Origin: Allomesorhizobium camelthorni
GTDB lineage: Bacteria > Pseudomonadota > Alphaproteobacteria > Rhizobiales > Rhizobiaceae
Assembly (NCBI RefSeq): GCF_011045125.1
Contig: NZ_JAAKZF010000004.1
Span: 62,001-126,000 of the forward strand
Direction of reading: 5' to 3'
DNA length: 64,000 bases
Position 1 is the first letter of the stretch. Each line of letters begins with the position of its first letter. Below the pieces are notes generated by a model, which saw only the letters and a program-made list of their open reading frames with translations, had not been told where the DNA came from and did not search any database. This document shows positions 15,133 to 26,596 of this stretch, in pieces. A program made the translations under genes and the position numbers.

Positions 15133-16788
15133 TCAAGCCTCGTCCAGCCAGACCTTGCCGAAATCATGCTCGAACGTCGGGTGCATGCCGTGATTCTTCA
15201 CCGCCGGCACCGAGTGATTGTAGAGCTTGCGCCAGTAGGGCTGGATGATGATGCCGGAATCCTGCAGGATCTTCTCGATGTCGGCCATCACGACTTTGCG
15301 CTTCTCGGCATCCGCGATCGAGAGCGCCTCGCCGATCTTGGCGTCGAGCTCCGGATTGGAGTAGGCGGCCTCGTTCCAGGCTTCGCCGGTGCGGTATGCG
15401 ATCGAGACGACCTGGATGCCCAGCGGGCGCATGTTCCAATTTGTCATCGAGTACGGGTACTTGGTCCAGTCGTTCCAGAAGGTCGAACCCGGCAGAACCG
15501 TGCGCTTGACCTTGATGCCCGCCTCGCGAAGCTGGGCGGCGATCGCATCGCCGGTGTTCTTGTGCCAGTCCTCGTCGACTGTGATCAGGTCGTGCTCGAA
15601 ATCCGCCTGCCCGGCTTCGGCCATCAGAGCCTTGGCCTTTTCCATGTCGCGGGCGACTTTGGGCAGCTCGGCATATTCGGGATGGATCGGGCAGACATGG
15701 TGGTTTTCAGCCACCTCGCCGGCATTGCCGTAGCCGAGCTGAAGCACGACCGCATTGTCGACCGCGAGCTGAAGCGCATTGCGGACCTTCTGGTCGTCAT
15801 AGGGCTTGTTGGTCACGTTGGTGCGCGCCACGATGGTCGATGCGGTCACCACCTCCGACGTGATGGCGCCTACGCCTTCGAGAATCGAAACATAGTCGGC
15901 GGTGGTTTCGTGGTTGGTGTGAACCTCGCCGGCTTCGTACGCCGAGACCATGGCCGAGGGATCGGTGCCGTAATCGATGAACTCGACGCCGTCGAGCATG
16001 ACATCACCGCCCCACCAGGCGCCGTTCTCGCGACGCTTGTAAACGACCTTCTGGCCGACGTCGTAAGAGACCAGCTCGAACGGGCCGGTGCCGACGGGAT
16101 GCTGGGCGAAGTTGGCGCCCTTTTCGTCGAAGGCGCGATGCACGACCAGGCCGGGATAGTCGCAGAGATTCGGGATGAGGCCGATATCCGACTTGGTCAG
16201 GGTGAGCTTGACCGTCATGTCGTCGACCTTGGTGACCGAGCCTTCACGCAGCTTGCCGGAAGCCTCGTCGACCAGCGTGCCAAGGCGGCCGGGCATGGAA
16301 TTGCCCTCGGCGCTCTTGTCGGCCCAGCGCGTGAAATTGAAGATCACGTCGTCGGCGTTGAAGGCGTCGCCATTGTTCCAGGTCACGCCGGGGCGAATCT
16401 TCAGCGTGTATTCGGTCGCGTCGTCATTCACTTCCCAGCTTTCCAGCAGGTAGGGTTCGAAGGTGAAGTCGCGCGTGTATTTGACCAAAGGCTCGAGCGT
16501 CTGGCGCTCGGCGTTGGCGATCTCGGACCAGTCTGCGGTGCGCGGATCCTTCGGATCCTTGATCGACATCGAAACCTTCAGCACGCCGCCTTTCTTGGGG
16601 GTTTCCTGAGCGGCGGCCGGCGTCGGCGCGGCAAGCCCGATCATGCCGTAGGCCATCGCCGTCGAGGCGCCGAACACGCTGGCCATCGCAAGAAATTCGC
16701 GGCGATCTACCCCGCCCGCCCTGGTGCTTTCCGCCATCTTGACGATGTGATCCGGAACGCGATCCCCATTACTTTTGTAGAACGTCAT
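15133..16788 (-). CDS. ABC transporter periplasmic substrate-binding protein, DppA/SBP_bac_5 family, Tat-exported
   Basis: 551 residues, family SBP_bac_5 (di-/oligopeptides, nickel, opines). It has a long N-region with the twin-arginine motif [10 protein letters not shown] at about residue 28, then a hydrophobic stretch and a PTPAAA cleavage region, so it is predicted to be exported folded by Tat. Mature part: [36 protein letters not shown] and the conserved [28 protein letters not shown]. The ATG at 16788 is preferred (GGGAG 6 bases upstream) over a GTG three bases earlier. First gene of the transporter unit, behind its own promoter. The ligand cannot be assigned. Confidence 0.9.
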   Translation of the reverse strand: MTFYKSNGDRVPDHIVKMAESTRAGGVDRREFLAMASVFGASTAMAYGMIGLAAPTPAAAQETPKKGGVLKVSMSIKDPKDPRTADWSEIANAERQTLEPLVKYTRDFTFEPYLLESWEVNDDATEYTLKIRPGVTWNNGDAFNADDVIFNFTRWADKSAEGNSMPGRLGTLVDEASGKLREGSVTKVDDMTVKLTLTKSDIGLIPNLCDYPGLVVHRAFDEKGANFAQHPVGTGPFELVSYDVGQKVVYKRRENGAWWGGDVMLDGVEFIDYGTDPSAMVSAYEAGEVHTNHETTADYVSILEGVGAITSEVVTASTIVARTNVTNKPYDDQKVRNALQLAVDNAVVLQLGYGNAGEVAENHHVCPIHPEYAELPKVARDMEKAKALMAEAGQADFEHDLITVDEDWHKNTGDAIAAQLREAGIKVKRTVLPGSTFWNDWTKYPYSMTNWNMRPLGIQVVSIAYRTGEAWNEAAYSNPELDAKIGEALSIADAEKRKVVMADIEKILQDSGIIIQPYWRKLYNHSVPAVKNHGMHPTFEHDFGKVWLDEA

Positions 16789-16820
16789 CACAAACTCCCA
16801 TTGTTGGCTTTCTGCCGATT

Positions 16821-16849
16821 ATCATTCCGCATCCGGCCAACGATGTCAA
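16821..16849 (-). promoter_or_regulatory. Candidate sigma-70 promoter of the dpp-like operon
   Basis: On the minus strand TTGACA (16849-16844), a 17-base spacer, then AATGAT (16826-16821), about 33 bp before the start codon. The -35 is perfect and the -10 is loose, as is common in alphaproteobacteria. Confidence 0.4.
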
Positions 16850-17195
16850 AACAAGGCCGGGTTGGGAACCCCGCTGGGAATGTGCAACTTTGATCGGGAA
16901 GCAGTTCGCGCGAATGCGACAATCTTGGCGCAAAATTGCTATTGCGCGGCCGATTTGGGCAGAATCTTTCGTCAAATTAAACTGTGACATTCGCGGCGGT
17001 TCCGACAGCACCAGAACGGCTCGCCCGTGATGCCAATGCAGCCGTAGGGCGGCTACCCCGGCCGAAACCCCGGGTTGAAAAATAATCTCCTGGCGCCGCG
17101 GCGAACTCTCACGGGGTCCTGTCCCGTTTCGCTTTGACAAGCTATATTGAAGCTATTGTCATGTCGGTTCACGGCAGCAGCATTTGGAGGGGATT
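16850..17195. other. Divergent intergenic region, no gene seen
   Basis: 346 bp between the dpp-like operon and the alpha-2-macroglobulin gene. TTGACA at 17134-17139 and CTATAT at 17142-17147 resemble promoter boxes for the rightward gene but are not correctly spaced with each other. No repeat, tRNA or convincing small frame was found. Confidence 0.4.
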
Positions 17196-20100
17196 ATGTC
17201 ACTGCGCGCGGCTCGTGGTTGTTCCGCTTTCCTTTTCCTCTTCTTTTCCTGGCTCACGCCTGCTTTGGCCGCGGATGCGAGAACGATCGTCACCACGCAG
17301 AACCAGGACTATTTCGGCTTCGACCTGAGATCCGAGCAGAACGTCACGCTCGACCAGTGCAAATCCACCTGCCTCGGTGATTCGGCCTGCCGCGCCTTTA
17401 CCTACAACACAAAGGCGAAATGGTGCTTCCTGAAGTCGGACTTCGCGACGCTCAAGCCGTTCAACGGCGCCGTCGCCGGCAAGGTCGTCACGATCGGCAG
17501 CGATCCCGATATCGGCGCGCCACCGGAACTGACCTTCCTGCCCAAGTGGCTGGTCGAGGAGGCCGCGCGCTATCGCGACCGGCTGACCAATGGCATGGAC
17601 GCGATCGGCGAAGAGGGGCTCGCGGCGCTGACCGAGGCCGGCGAATACGCCATGCTGACCGGCGATCCGCGCGACGCGGCCCAGAAATTCCGCGCCGCAA
17701 TCGCTATTTCGCCCGATGACGGCAAGCTGTGGGCGAGCCTCGCTCGCGCCGTCATGACCATACCGGCGGCTGACGGTTCCGAGACCGCCAATCGCGATCG
17801 CGACTTCACGGACGCCGCTCTGAACGCCTACAAGCTTGTGCGCACCGCCGCCACGCGCGCCGACACGCTTGCCGTTCTTGCCGCCGGTCTCGACCGGCGC
17901 GAGCTCTACCGGCCCTCGCTGCAGGCTTACGAGGCGAGCCTCGCTTTAGTGAATTCGGCGGAGGTCCGGGCCGAGTACGAAGACCTGAAGGCGCGCAAGG
18001 GCTTCCGCATTGTCGATCACTCGATCGACGCCGACAGCGCCTCACCGCGCGTCTGCGCCCAGTTTTCCGAGGAACTGGTCAAGACCGGCGTCGACTACGC
18101 GCCCTTCGTGACGATCGACGACGCTGCCCCCAAGGCGGTGGAGGCCAAGGACCGGCAGATTTGCGTGGAGGGCCTGGAGCACGGCCGCCATTACCGCGTG
18201 GCGTTCCGCCCCGGTCTGCCGGCCGCCATCGGCGAGGTCATCGAAGCGCCGGTTGTGCTCGAAGTCTATGTCCAGGATCGGGCGGCGTCGGCCCGCTTCA
18301 CCGGCGACAGCTTCGTGCTGCCCTCCTCCGCCCGGCGCGGCATCCCGCTGGTCACCATCAACATGGAAGCCGCCGATCTGAAGCTGTTCCGCATTGGCGA
18401 CCGATCGCTCGCCCAGCTTCTCACCGGCTACCAATTCCTGCGCCAGCTCGACGGCTACGACATCACCAACATAGCCGAACAGATGGGCGAGCCGATCTGG
18501 GAAGGCGAGATCGAGATTGCAAGCACGCTGAACGAGGAGGTCACCACCTCCTTTCCGGTCGACGAGGCGTTGCCGAACCGCGAGCCTGGCGTCTATGTGC
18601 TGACCGCGCAGCCCAAGAACGACACGCGCGACACCTGGGAATCGCGCGCCACGCAGTGGTTCGTCGTTTCCGACATCGGCCTTTCCACCTATACCGGGCA
18701 GGACGGGCTCAACGTCTTCGCCCGCTCGCTGGGATCGGCCAAGCCGCTCGCAGACATCGAACTGACGCTGCTTGCCCGCAACAACGAGATATTGGGCACC
18801 GCCACCACAAACGCCGAAGGCCGCGCAATGTTCATGCCCGGCCTGACCCGCGGCGACGGCGGCATGGCGCCGGCTGTGCTGATGGCCAGCCAGGGCGAGA
18901 AGGATTTTGTGTTCCTCGACATGGCCCGCGCAGGCTTCGACCTGTCGGATCGCGGCGTGATGGGCCGCGCTGCGCCAGGCGCGCTCGACATCTATGCCTG
19001 GACGGAGCGCGGCATCTACCGCGCCGGCGAGGAAGTGCATGTCGCGGCGCTCGCCCGCGACGACACCGCAAAGGCGGTGGAGAACCTGCCGCTCACCTTC
19101 ATCTTCTCGCGGCCGGACGGCGTCGAGGACCGCCGCATCGTTTCGGACGGCGCCAATGCCGGCGGCCATGCGGTCGACCTGACGCTCTCGCCCAATGCCA
19201 TGCGCGGCACCTGGACGGTCAACATACACACCGATCCCAAGGAAGCGGCGATCGCCAGCCATATGTTCCTGGTCGAGGATTTCGTTCCGGACCGCATAGA
19301 GTTTACCCTGACCAGCGACACCGACGAGATCGCCGCGGGCGAGACCGCCAACGTCACAGTGGACGGCCGCTTCCTCTACGGCGCGCCTGCTGCAGGGCTG
19401 GCCCTGGAAGGCGAAATCACGCTTTCCACGATGCGCGAATGGGAACGCTTCAAAGGCTATTCCTTCGGGCTTGCCGATGAGCAGGAAGGCGATGCCACCC
19501 GCATCCCGCTGGCCGGCCTGCCGCTGGTGGGCGATGACGGCAAAGCCACTTTCCCGGTCCAGATCGACCAGTTGCCCTCGACCACGCGCCTGCTCAACGC
19601 CGAAGTGACGGTGCGCATGCGCGAGAGCGGCGGCCGCGCCGTGGAGGAATCCACCGACATCGAAATCCGCCCGACCGGCGCGATGATCGGCATCAAGCCG
19701 GAGTTTTCCGGCGAGGTTCCGCAGGCCTCGACCGCCAAATTCAGCGTCATCGCCGTCGATCCGGACGGCAATCGCGAGGCGCTGGCCGGGGCCGAATGGT
19801 CGCTGGTCAAGGTCGAGCGCAATTACCAATGGTACCGCAGCGGCAACGCCTGGAACTACGAACCGGTGACTTTCACCAAGGCCATCGCCAACGGAAAGGT
19901 CGATATTCCGGCCGATGGCACGGCCGAAGTGGCGGTCTCCGTGGACTGGGGCCGCTACCGGCTGGAGGTCGAGACCGCCGATCCGGCCGGTCCGGCAACA
20001 AGCGTCGAGTTCGAGGCAGGCTGGTATGTCGAGGCCTCGTCGACGGAAACGCCCGATGCGCTAGAGATCGCGCTCGACAAGGAGGTCTATGCTGCCGGCG

Positions 20101-22667
20101 AAATAGCCAAGCTGCAGGTTTCGCCGCGCTTCGCCGGCGAGCTTCTGGTCACGGTCGGCGCGGACAAGCTGCTGACCACGGTCACCGCCACGGTTCCAGA
20201 GGGCGGCGCGACTGTCGATATACCCGTCGGGGCAGACTGGGGCGCGGGCGCATACGTCACCGCCACGCTCTACCGTCCCGGCGAGGCGCAAGAATCGCGC
20301 ATGCCGGCCCGCGCCATCGGCGTGAAATGGCTGAAGGTCGATCCCGGCGCGAAAAAACTGGCCGTGGCGATGACCACGCCCGAAAAGACGTCGCCGCGCC
20401 AGACGCTGTCCATCCCCGTCGCAGTAACCGGCGCCGCTCCAGGCAGCGACGCCTATGTCATGGTCGCCGCGGTCGACGTCGGCATCCTCAATCTGACGGA
20501 CTACAAGGCGCCCGATCCGGAAGCCTGGTTTTTCGGCCAACGCCAGCTCGGCCTCGAACTGCGCGACCTTTACGGCCGCCTCATCGACGGTTCGCTGGGA
20601 GCAGCAGGAAGGCTGCGCACAGGCGGCGACGGCGCAGCGATGACCGCCGAGGGCAGCCCGCCGACCGAAAAGCTCGTCGCCTTCTTCTCCGGTCCGGTAA
20701 AGCTCGATGCCGAGGGCAAGGCGACGGTCGAGTTCGACATACCGCAATTCAACGGCACCGTCCGCGTGATGTCGGTCGCATGGACGAAGGAGGCGGTCGG
20801 CCATGCTTCGGCCGATGTGATCGTGCGCGATCCGGTGGTCGTCACCGCCGGCCTGCCGCGCTTCCTCGCCCCCGGCGACGCCGCCGTGATGCGGCTCGAT
20901 ATCGCCAACACCGACGCACCGGACGGCGACTATTCACTCGCCATCGAAACCACCGGTGACCTCTCAACCGGCGGCGCCGCGCTGCCGGACAAGCTGCAAC
21001 TCACCGCCGGCAAGCGCCAGACGCTGACCGTTCCGCTGATCGCACAGACCGCCGGGGATGCTGGCATCACTATCCGGCTTGCGCATGCGAGCGGGTTGAC
21101 CGTGGAGCAGAACCTTTCGATCCCGGTCCGCCCGGCCGCGATGCCGGTCACCACCCGCATGGTCGTGGATCTCGGGGCGAACGGCAGGAGCCTGCGCGTC
21201 GATCGGGAATTGCTGGCGGCAAGCCTGCTTCCAGGCGCCTATGTCAGCGTCGGCGTGTCGCCGGCTTCGGCCTTCGACGTGCCTTCGCTGCTGATGACGC
21301 TCGACCGCTATCCCTATGGCTGCGCCGAGCAGACCACCAGCCGCGCACTGCCACTGCTCTATGTCAGCGAGCTTTCGGCTACCGCCGGCATGGAAGTAGA
21401 CCCGGCCCTGCGCGGACGCGTCCAGGACGCGATCTACCGTGTGCTCAACTACCAGTCCTCGTCGGGCAGTTTCGGCCTGTGGTCGCCGGGTTCGGGCGAC
21501 CTGTGGCTCGATTCCTACGTAACCGACTTCCTGACCCGGGCGCGCGAGCAGAGCTACGACGTGCCGCACCAGGCGATGCAGCAGGCGTTGAACAACCTCC
21601 AGAATTCGCTCTCCTACGACATCGACCTGGAGGATCGCGGCAGCGAGATCGCCTATGCGCTCTACGTCCTGGCGCGCAACAAAAAAGCGTCGGTCGGCGA
21701 TCTGCGCTACTATTCCGATACGCAGATCGAAGCGTTCTCGAGCCCGATGGCGGTCGCCCAGCTTGCCGCCAGCCTTGCGCTCTACGGTGACGCGCAGCGA
21801 TCCGGGTCGGCCTTCACGACCGCGCTGCAACTGGCCAAGGGTAATGCCGAGCATAACTACTACCGCTCCGACTACGGTTCGCGGCTTCGGGACGGCGCGG
21901 CCATGCTGGCGCTGGCGGCGGAAAGCCGCCCGATGCCGGCCGTGGTTCCCGAACTGATCAAGCTCGTCTCGGCCGAACGCCGCGCCGCGTCTTACACCAG
22001 CACACAGGACGAAGCCTGGATGCTGCTCGCGGCCCGCGCCATGAAGGCCAACAGCGCGGAGATCAGGCTGACGGTCAATGACGCGCCGCACACCGGCGCC
22101 TATTCCGAGCGGCTGACCGGAACAGAACTCCTCGACAACCCGCTGGTCATCGCCAACACCGGCCCGGACCCGGTGCAGGCGGTGGTCACCACCGTCGCCG
22201 CTCCGGTCGAGCCGCTGCCGGCCGGCGGCGACGGCTTCACCATCGAGCGCACCTACTACCGCCTGGATGGAACCGAGGCCAACGTCACCCAGGCGACGCA
22301 GAACGAGCGCTTCGTTGCCGTGCTGAAGGTCGCGGAACTGAGCAATTGGCCGTCGCGCGTCCTCGTCACCGACCTGCTGCCCGCCGGCTTCGAGATCGAC
22401 AACCCGCGCCTGGTGTCGAGCGCCGATCTCGGCAATTTCGGCTGGCTCGCGCGGACTGAGGCGGCGCATCTCGAATTCCGAGACGACCGCTTCGTCGCGG
22501 CGTTCAACCGCGGGGCGGGCAGCGACAGGTCCGTCACGGTGGCCTATGTGGTGCGAGCCGTGACGCCCGGCGTCTATGCTCATCCGGCGGCGAGCGTCGA
22601 AGACATGTACCGCCCGCAATTCTCGGCGCGCACGGCAACGGGGATGATGGAGGTGAAGGCGCCGTGA
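17196..22667 (+). CDS. Bacterial alpha-2-macroglobulin with N-terminal PAN/Apple-like domain
   Basis: 1823 residues, periplasmic: a signal peptide (AFLFLFFSWLTPALAADA) without a lipobox cysteine, so probably soluble or uncleaved rather than lipid-anchored. Residues about 30-85 form a PAN/Apple-like domain (EQNVTLDQCKSTCLGDSACRAFTYNTK...WCFLK; four or more Cys). A helical stretch with TPR-like features follows (EAGEYAMLTGDPRDAAQKF), then the macroglobulin and bait regions, and the thioester motif YGCAEQTTSR with Cys1376 and Gln1379. This is the ECAM/YfhM layout, a protease trap that protects the cell wall zone. GGAGGGG precedes ATG 17196. It lies directly before pbpC, the classic partner. Confidence 0.93.
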   Translation: MSLRAARGCSAFLFLFFSWLTPALAADARTIVTTQNQDYFGFDLRSEQNVTLDQCKSTCLGDSACRAFTYNTKAKWCFLKSDFATLKPFNGAVAGKVVTIGSDPDIGAPPELTFLPKWLVEEAARYRDRLTNGMDAIGEEGLAALTEAGEYAMLTGDPRDAAQKFRAAIAISPDDGKLWASLARAVMTIPAADGSETANRDRDFTDAALNAYKLVRTAATRADTLAVLAAGLDRRELYRPSLQAYEASLALVNSAEVRAEYEDLKARKGFRIVDHSIDADSASPRVCAQFSEELVKTGVDYAPFVTIDDAAPKAVEAKDRQICVEGLEHGRHYRVAFRPGLPAAIGEVIEAPVVLEVYVQDRAASARFTGDSFVLPSSARRGIPLVTINMEAADLKLFRIGDRSLAQLLTGYQFLRQLDGYDITNIAEQMGEPIWEGEIEIASTLNEEVTTSFPVDEALPNREPGVYVLTAQPKNDTRDTWESRATQWFVVSDIGLSTYTGQDGLNVFARSLGSAKPLADIELTLLARNNEILGTATTNAEGRAMFMPGLTRGDGGMAPAVLMASQGEKDFVFLDMARAGFDLSDRGVMGRAAPGALDIYAWTERGIYRAGEEVHVAALARDDTAKAVENLPLTFIFSRPDGVEDRRIVSDGANAGGHAVDLTLSPNAMRGTWTVNIHTDPKEAAIASHMFLVEDFVPDRIEFTLTSDTDEIAAGETANVTVDGRFLYGAPAAGLALEGEITLSTMREWERFKGYSFGLADEQEGDATRIPLAGLPLVGDDGKATFPVQIDQLPSTTRLLNAEVTVRMRESGGRAVEESTDIEIRPTGAMIGIKPEFSGEVPQASTAKFSVIAVDPDGNREALAGAEWSLVKVERNYQWYRSGNAWNYEPVTFTKAIANGKVDIPADGTAEVAVSVDWGRYRLEVETADPAGPATSVEFEAGWYVEASSTETPDALEIALDKEVYAAGEIAKLQVSPRFAGELLVTVGADKLLTTVTATVPEGGATVDIPVGADWGAGAYVTATLYRPGEAQESRMPARAIGVKWLKVDPGAKKLAVAMTTPEKTSPRQTLSIPVAVTGAAPGSDAYVMVAAVDVGILNLTDYKAPDPEAWFFGQRQLGLELRDLYGRLIDGSLGAAGRLRTGGDGAAMTAEGSPPTEKLVAFFSGPVKLDAEGKATVEFDIPQFNGTVRVMSVAWTKEAVGHASADVIVRDPVVVTAGLPRFLAPGDAAVMRLDIANTDAPDGDYSLAIETTGDLSTGGAALPDKLQLTAGKRQTLTVPLIAQTAGDAGITIRLAHASGLTVEQNLSIPVRPAAMPVTTRMVVDLGANGRSLRVDRELLAASLLPGAYVSVGVSPASAFDVPSLLMTLDRYPYGCAEQTTSRALPLLYVSELSATAGMEVDPALRGRVQDAIYRVLNYQSSSGSFGLWSPGSGDLWLDSYVTDFLTRAREQSYDVPHQAMQQALNNLQNSLSYDIDLEDRGSEIAYALYVLARNKKASVGDLRYYSDTQIEAFSSPMAVAQLAASLALYGDAQRSGSAFTTALQLAKGNAEHNYYRSDYGSRLRDGAAMLALAAESRPMPAVVPELIKLVSAERRAASYTSTQDEAWMLLAARAMKANSAEIRLTVNDAPHTGAYSERLTGTELLDNPLVIANTGPDPVQAVVTTVAAPVEPLPAGGDGFTIERTYYRLDGTEANVTQATQNERFVAVLKVAELSNWPSRVLVTDLLPAGFEIDNPRLVSSADLGNFGWLARTEAAHLEFRDDRFVAAFNRGAGSDRSVTVAYVVRAVTPGVYAHPAASVEDMYRPQFSARTATGMMEVKAP

Positions 22668-22705
22668 GGGTGATCGGTTGTAAGTAAGGACCCAGGCAGT
22701 GCTCT

Positions 22706-22874
22706 ACGTTGCCCCCCTCTGTCCTGCCGGACATCTCCCCCACTTGGGGGGAGATTACGCCATCATTGACGACGGTTCTCAATCTCCAACGCAGCTAAGG
22801 CTGGCGAAGCATTGCGGCCGGCCGATCTCCCCCCGTGTGGGGGAGATGTCCGGCAGGACAGAGGGGGGCAACGT
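22706..22874. repeat. Mosaic palindromic repeat between the alpha-2-macroglobulin and pbpC genes
   Basis: Inverted arms of about 50 bp start ACGTTGCCCCCCTCTGTCC and end with its complement (GGACAGAGGGGGGCAACGT). Each arm includes CTGCCGGACATCTCCCCC and a G-tract hairpin. About 65 bp of unrelated centre. Close kin of 29217-29373. Confidence 0.88.
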
Positions 22875-22922
22875 AAGGCGCAGGCTTTGCCGACGTGGTG
22901 AGCACAACGGCGAGGTCACTAC

Positions 22923-25001
22923 GTGACTCGCCTCCGCAAATTGGTCATCGGTGCCGCTGCGCTGTTTGGCGCGACATCCGCTACCGCCCTGGGATTGCTC
23001 CAACTCGACCGCGCCTTCCCGCCACCGCTGCCCGAAAAACTCGTCGTCTCGACCGAAGTCGTCGACCGCGACGGCGCGCTGCTGCGCGCCTTCGCCACGC
23101 CGGACGGCCGCTGGCGGTTGGCGGCGAACCTCGATCAGGTCGATCCGCAATTCGTCGAGATGCTGATCGCCTATGAGGACAAGCGCTTCCACGAGCATAG
23201 CGGCGTCGATCCGCTGGCGCTGCTGCGGGCGGCGGGGCAATTCGCCGGCAATGGTCGCATCGTCTCCGGTGGCTCGACGCTCTCCATGCAGCTTGCGCGT
23301 CTGATCGAACCGCGCGCGGGCCGCAGCATCGCTTCGAAGCTGCGCCAGATCGCCCGCGCCGTCCAGATCGAGCGGCGGCTGACCAAACGCGAAATTTTGG
23401 AACGCTACCTGACGCTGGCGCCCTATGGCGGAAATCTCGAAGGCGTGCGCGCCGCCTCGCTGGCTTATTTCGGCAAGGAGCCGAAACGGCTGACGGTTTC
23501 GGAAGCCGCCCTTCTCGTTGCACTGCCGCAATTGCCCGAGAAGCGCCGGCCCGACCGCCATCCGAAGGCGGCCCATGCCGCGCGCGATCGCGTGCTTTCC
23601 CGCATGGTGGCGGCTGGGCTGCTCGGCGACAGGGAAGCCGCGCGCGCTGCCCTGGAGGAGCCACCGCGCAGACGCCTCGCGCTGCCGGCGCTCGCCGCCC
23701 ACGCAGCCGATGCCGCCCTGCGCGCCGCGCCGGAGAAAACCCGGCACCAATTGACCGTGAAGAAAAGCGTCCAGCAGGGGCTGGAGGCGGTAGCGCGCGA
23801 TGCGGCGGCAAAGCTCGGGCCGCGAATTTCCGTCGCCATGGTGCTGGCAGACGCCCGCACCGGCGAAATTCTCGGTGAAGTCGGTTCGGCGGATTATTTC
23901 GACGCCAGCCGCTCCGGCTGGATCGACATGACGAACACCCGCCGCTCGCCCGGCTCGACGCTAAAACCTTTCATCTACGGTCTGGCGTTCGAACAGGGGC
24001 TGGTGGCGCAGGAAACGCTGATCGAGGACCGGCCGGCCGATTTCGCGGGCTACCGGCCGAAGAATTTCGACATGAGCTACCAGGGCGATGTCAGCGTCAG
24101 GCAGGCGCTGCAGCTTTCGCTGAACGTGCCGGCGGTGCGGCTGCTCGATGCCGTAGGCCCGGCGCGGCTCGTTGCGCGTTTTCGCAGGGCGGGTGTGACG
24201 CCCGAGCTTCCGCCCGGGGAGACGCCCGGCCTCGCTATCGGGCTCGGCGGCGTCGGCGTGTCGCTGCGCGATCTGGTGCAGCTTTACACCGGTCTTGCCA
24301 ATGGCGGGCGGGCGAAGCATCTGCGCAACGGGACGGGGGCCGGGGAGCCGCCGTCTGCCGAGGGCGTCATTCTGGAAGCGCAGGCGGCGTGGCAGGTCAC
24401 CGACATCCTGGCCGGCGTCAGGCCGCCGGAGGGTGCTGCCCCGCGCGGCATCGCCTACAAGACCGGCACCTCCTACGGCTACCGCGACGCGTGGTCGATC
24501 GGCCATGACGGCCGCCATATCCTCGGCGTCTGGGTTGGCCGCCCCGATTCCGGCTCGGTGCCTGGCCTTTCCGGCTATGTCTCGGCAGCACCCGTCCTGT
24601 TCGAAGGCTTCGCCAAATCCGGCCTTGCCGCCGTGCCGCTGCCCCGCGCGCCGGCCGGTGTTTTCCACGCCAAGCGAGAGGATCTGCCGGTCACGCTCGA
24701 GCGCTTCGGTCCGGGCGGTGACGGAGCCGTCGCCGCGATCTCCGAGCCCGCGCCGCAGATCGTCTTTCCACCCGACGGCGCGCGCGTCGAACTCGGCGCG
24801 GCCACTGCTGAGGCGACGCCGCTGGTGCTGAAGCTGCAGGGCGGCCGTGCGCCGTTCCGCTGGCTGGCCAACGGCAAGCCGCTGACCGAGACGGTCCGCC
24901 GGCGCACGGCAACGTGGCAGCCGGACGGCACGGGTTATTCGACGCTGACGGTGATCGACGCCGCCGGCCGCGCGGCAAGCGTCAGGGTGTTCGTGGAATA
25001 G
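22923..25001 (+). CDS. pbpC: Penicillin-binding protein 1C
   Basis: Bifunctional peptidoglycan synthase of 692 residues from a GTG start (GAGG about 10 bases before). An N-terminal membrane anchor (residues 7-27) is followed by a glycosyltransferase family 51 domain (AYEDKRFHEHSGVDPLALLRA, with GGSTLSMQLARL) at about 45-230. The transpeptidase domain follows, with SPGSTLKPF (catalytic Ser/Lys), SLN and KTGTS. A C-terminal BiPBP_C domain occupies about 600-692 (PPDGARVELG...). All catalytic motifs are present. Class A PBP1C is typically encoded next to alpha-2-macroglobulin, as here; the pair is proposed to link wall repair to protease defence. A 255-bp gap with a palindromic repeat separates the two, so co-transcription is uncertain. 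Confidence 0.95.
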   Translation: MTRLRKLVIGAAALFGATSATALGLLQLDRAFPPPLPEKLVVSTEVVDRDGALLRAFATPDGRWRLAANLDQVDPQFVEMLIAYEDKRFHEHSGVDPLALLRAAGQFAGNGRIVSGGSTLSMQLARLIEPRAGRSIASKLRQIARAVQIERRLTKREILERYLTLAPYGGNLEGVRAASLAYFGKEPKRLTVSEAALLVALPQLPEKRRPDRHPKAAHAARDRVLSRMVAAGLLGDREAARAALEEPPRRRLALPALAAHAADAALRAAPEKTRHQLTVKKSVQQGLEAVARDAAAKLGPRISVAMVLADARTGEILGEVGSADYFDASRSGWIDMTNTRRSPGSTLKPFIYGLAFEQGLVAQETLIEDRPADFAGYRPKNFDMSYQGDVSVRQALQLSLNVPAVRLLDAVGPARLVARFRRAGVTPELPPGETPGLAIGLGGVGVSLRDLVQLYTGLANGGRAKHLRNGTGAGEPPSAEGVILEAQAAWQVTDILAGVRPPEGAAPRGIAYKTGTSYGYRDAWSIGHDGRHILGVWVGRPDSGSVPGLSGYVSAAPVLFEGFAKSGLAAVPLPRAPAGVFHAKREDLPVTLERFGPGGDGAVAAISEPAPQIVFPPDGARVELGAATAEATPLVLKLQGGRAPFRWLANGKPLTETVRRRTATWQPDGTGYSTLTVIDAAGRAASVRVFVE

Positions 25002-26593
<1,592 letters not shown>

Positions 26594-26596
26594 TCC

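Noticed and set aside
15166-16893. Long open frame antisense to the peptide-binding protein gene
   Set aside because: GC-rich codon bias opens the opposite strand; the translation is Arg/His/Gly-rich with no domain, while the sense strand is a clear SBP_bac_5 protein.
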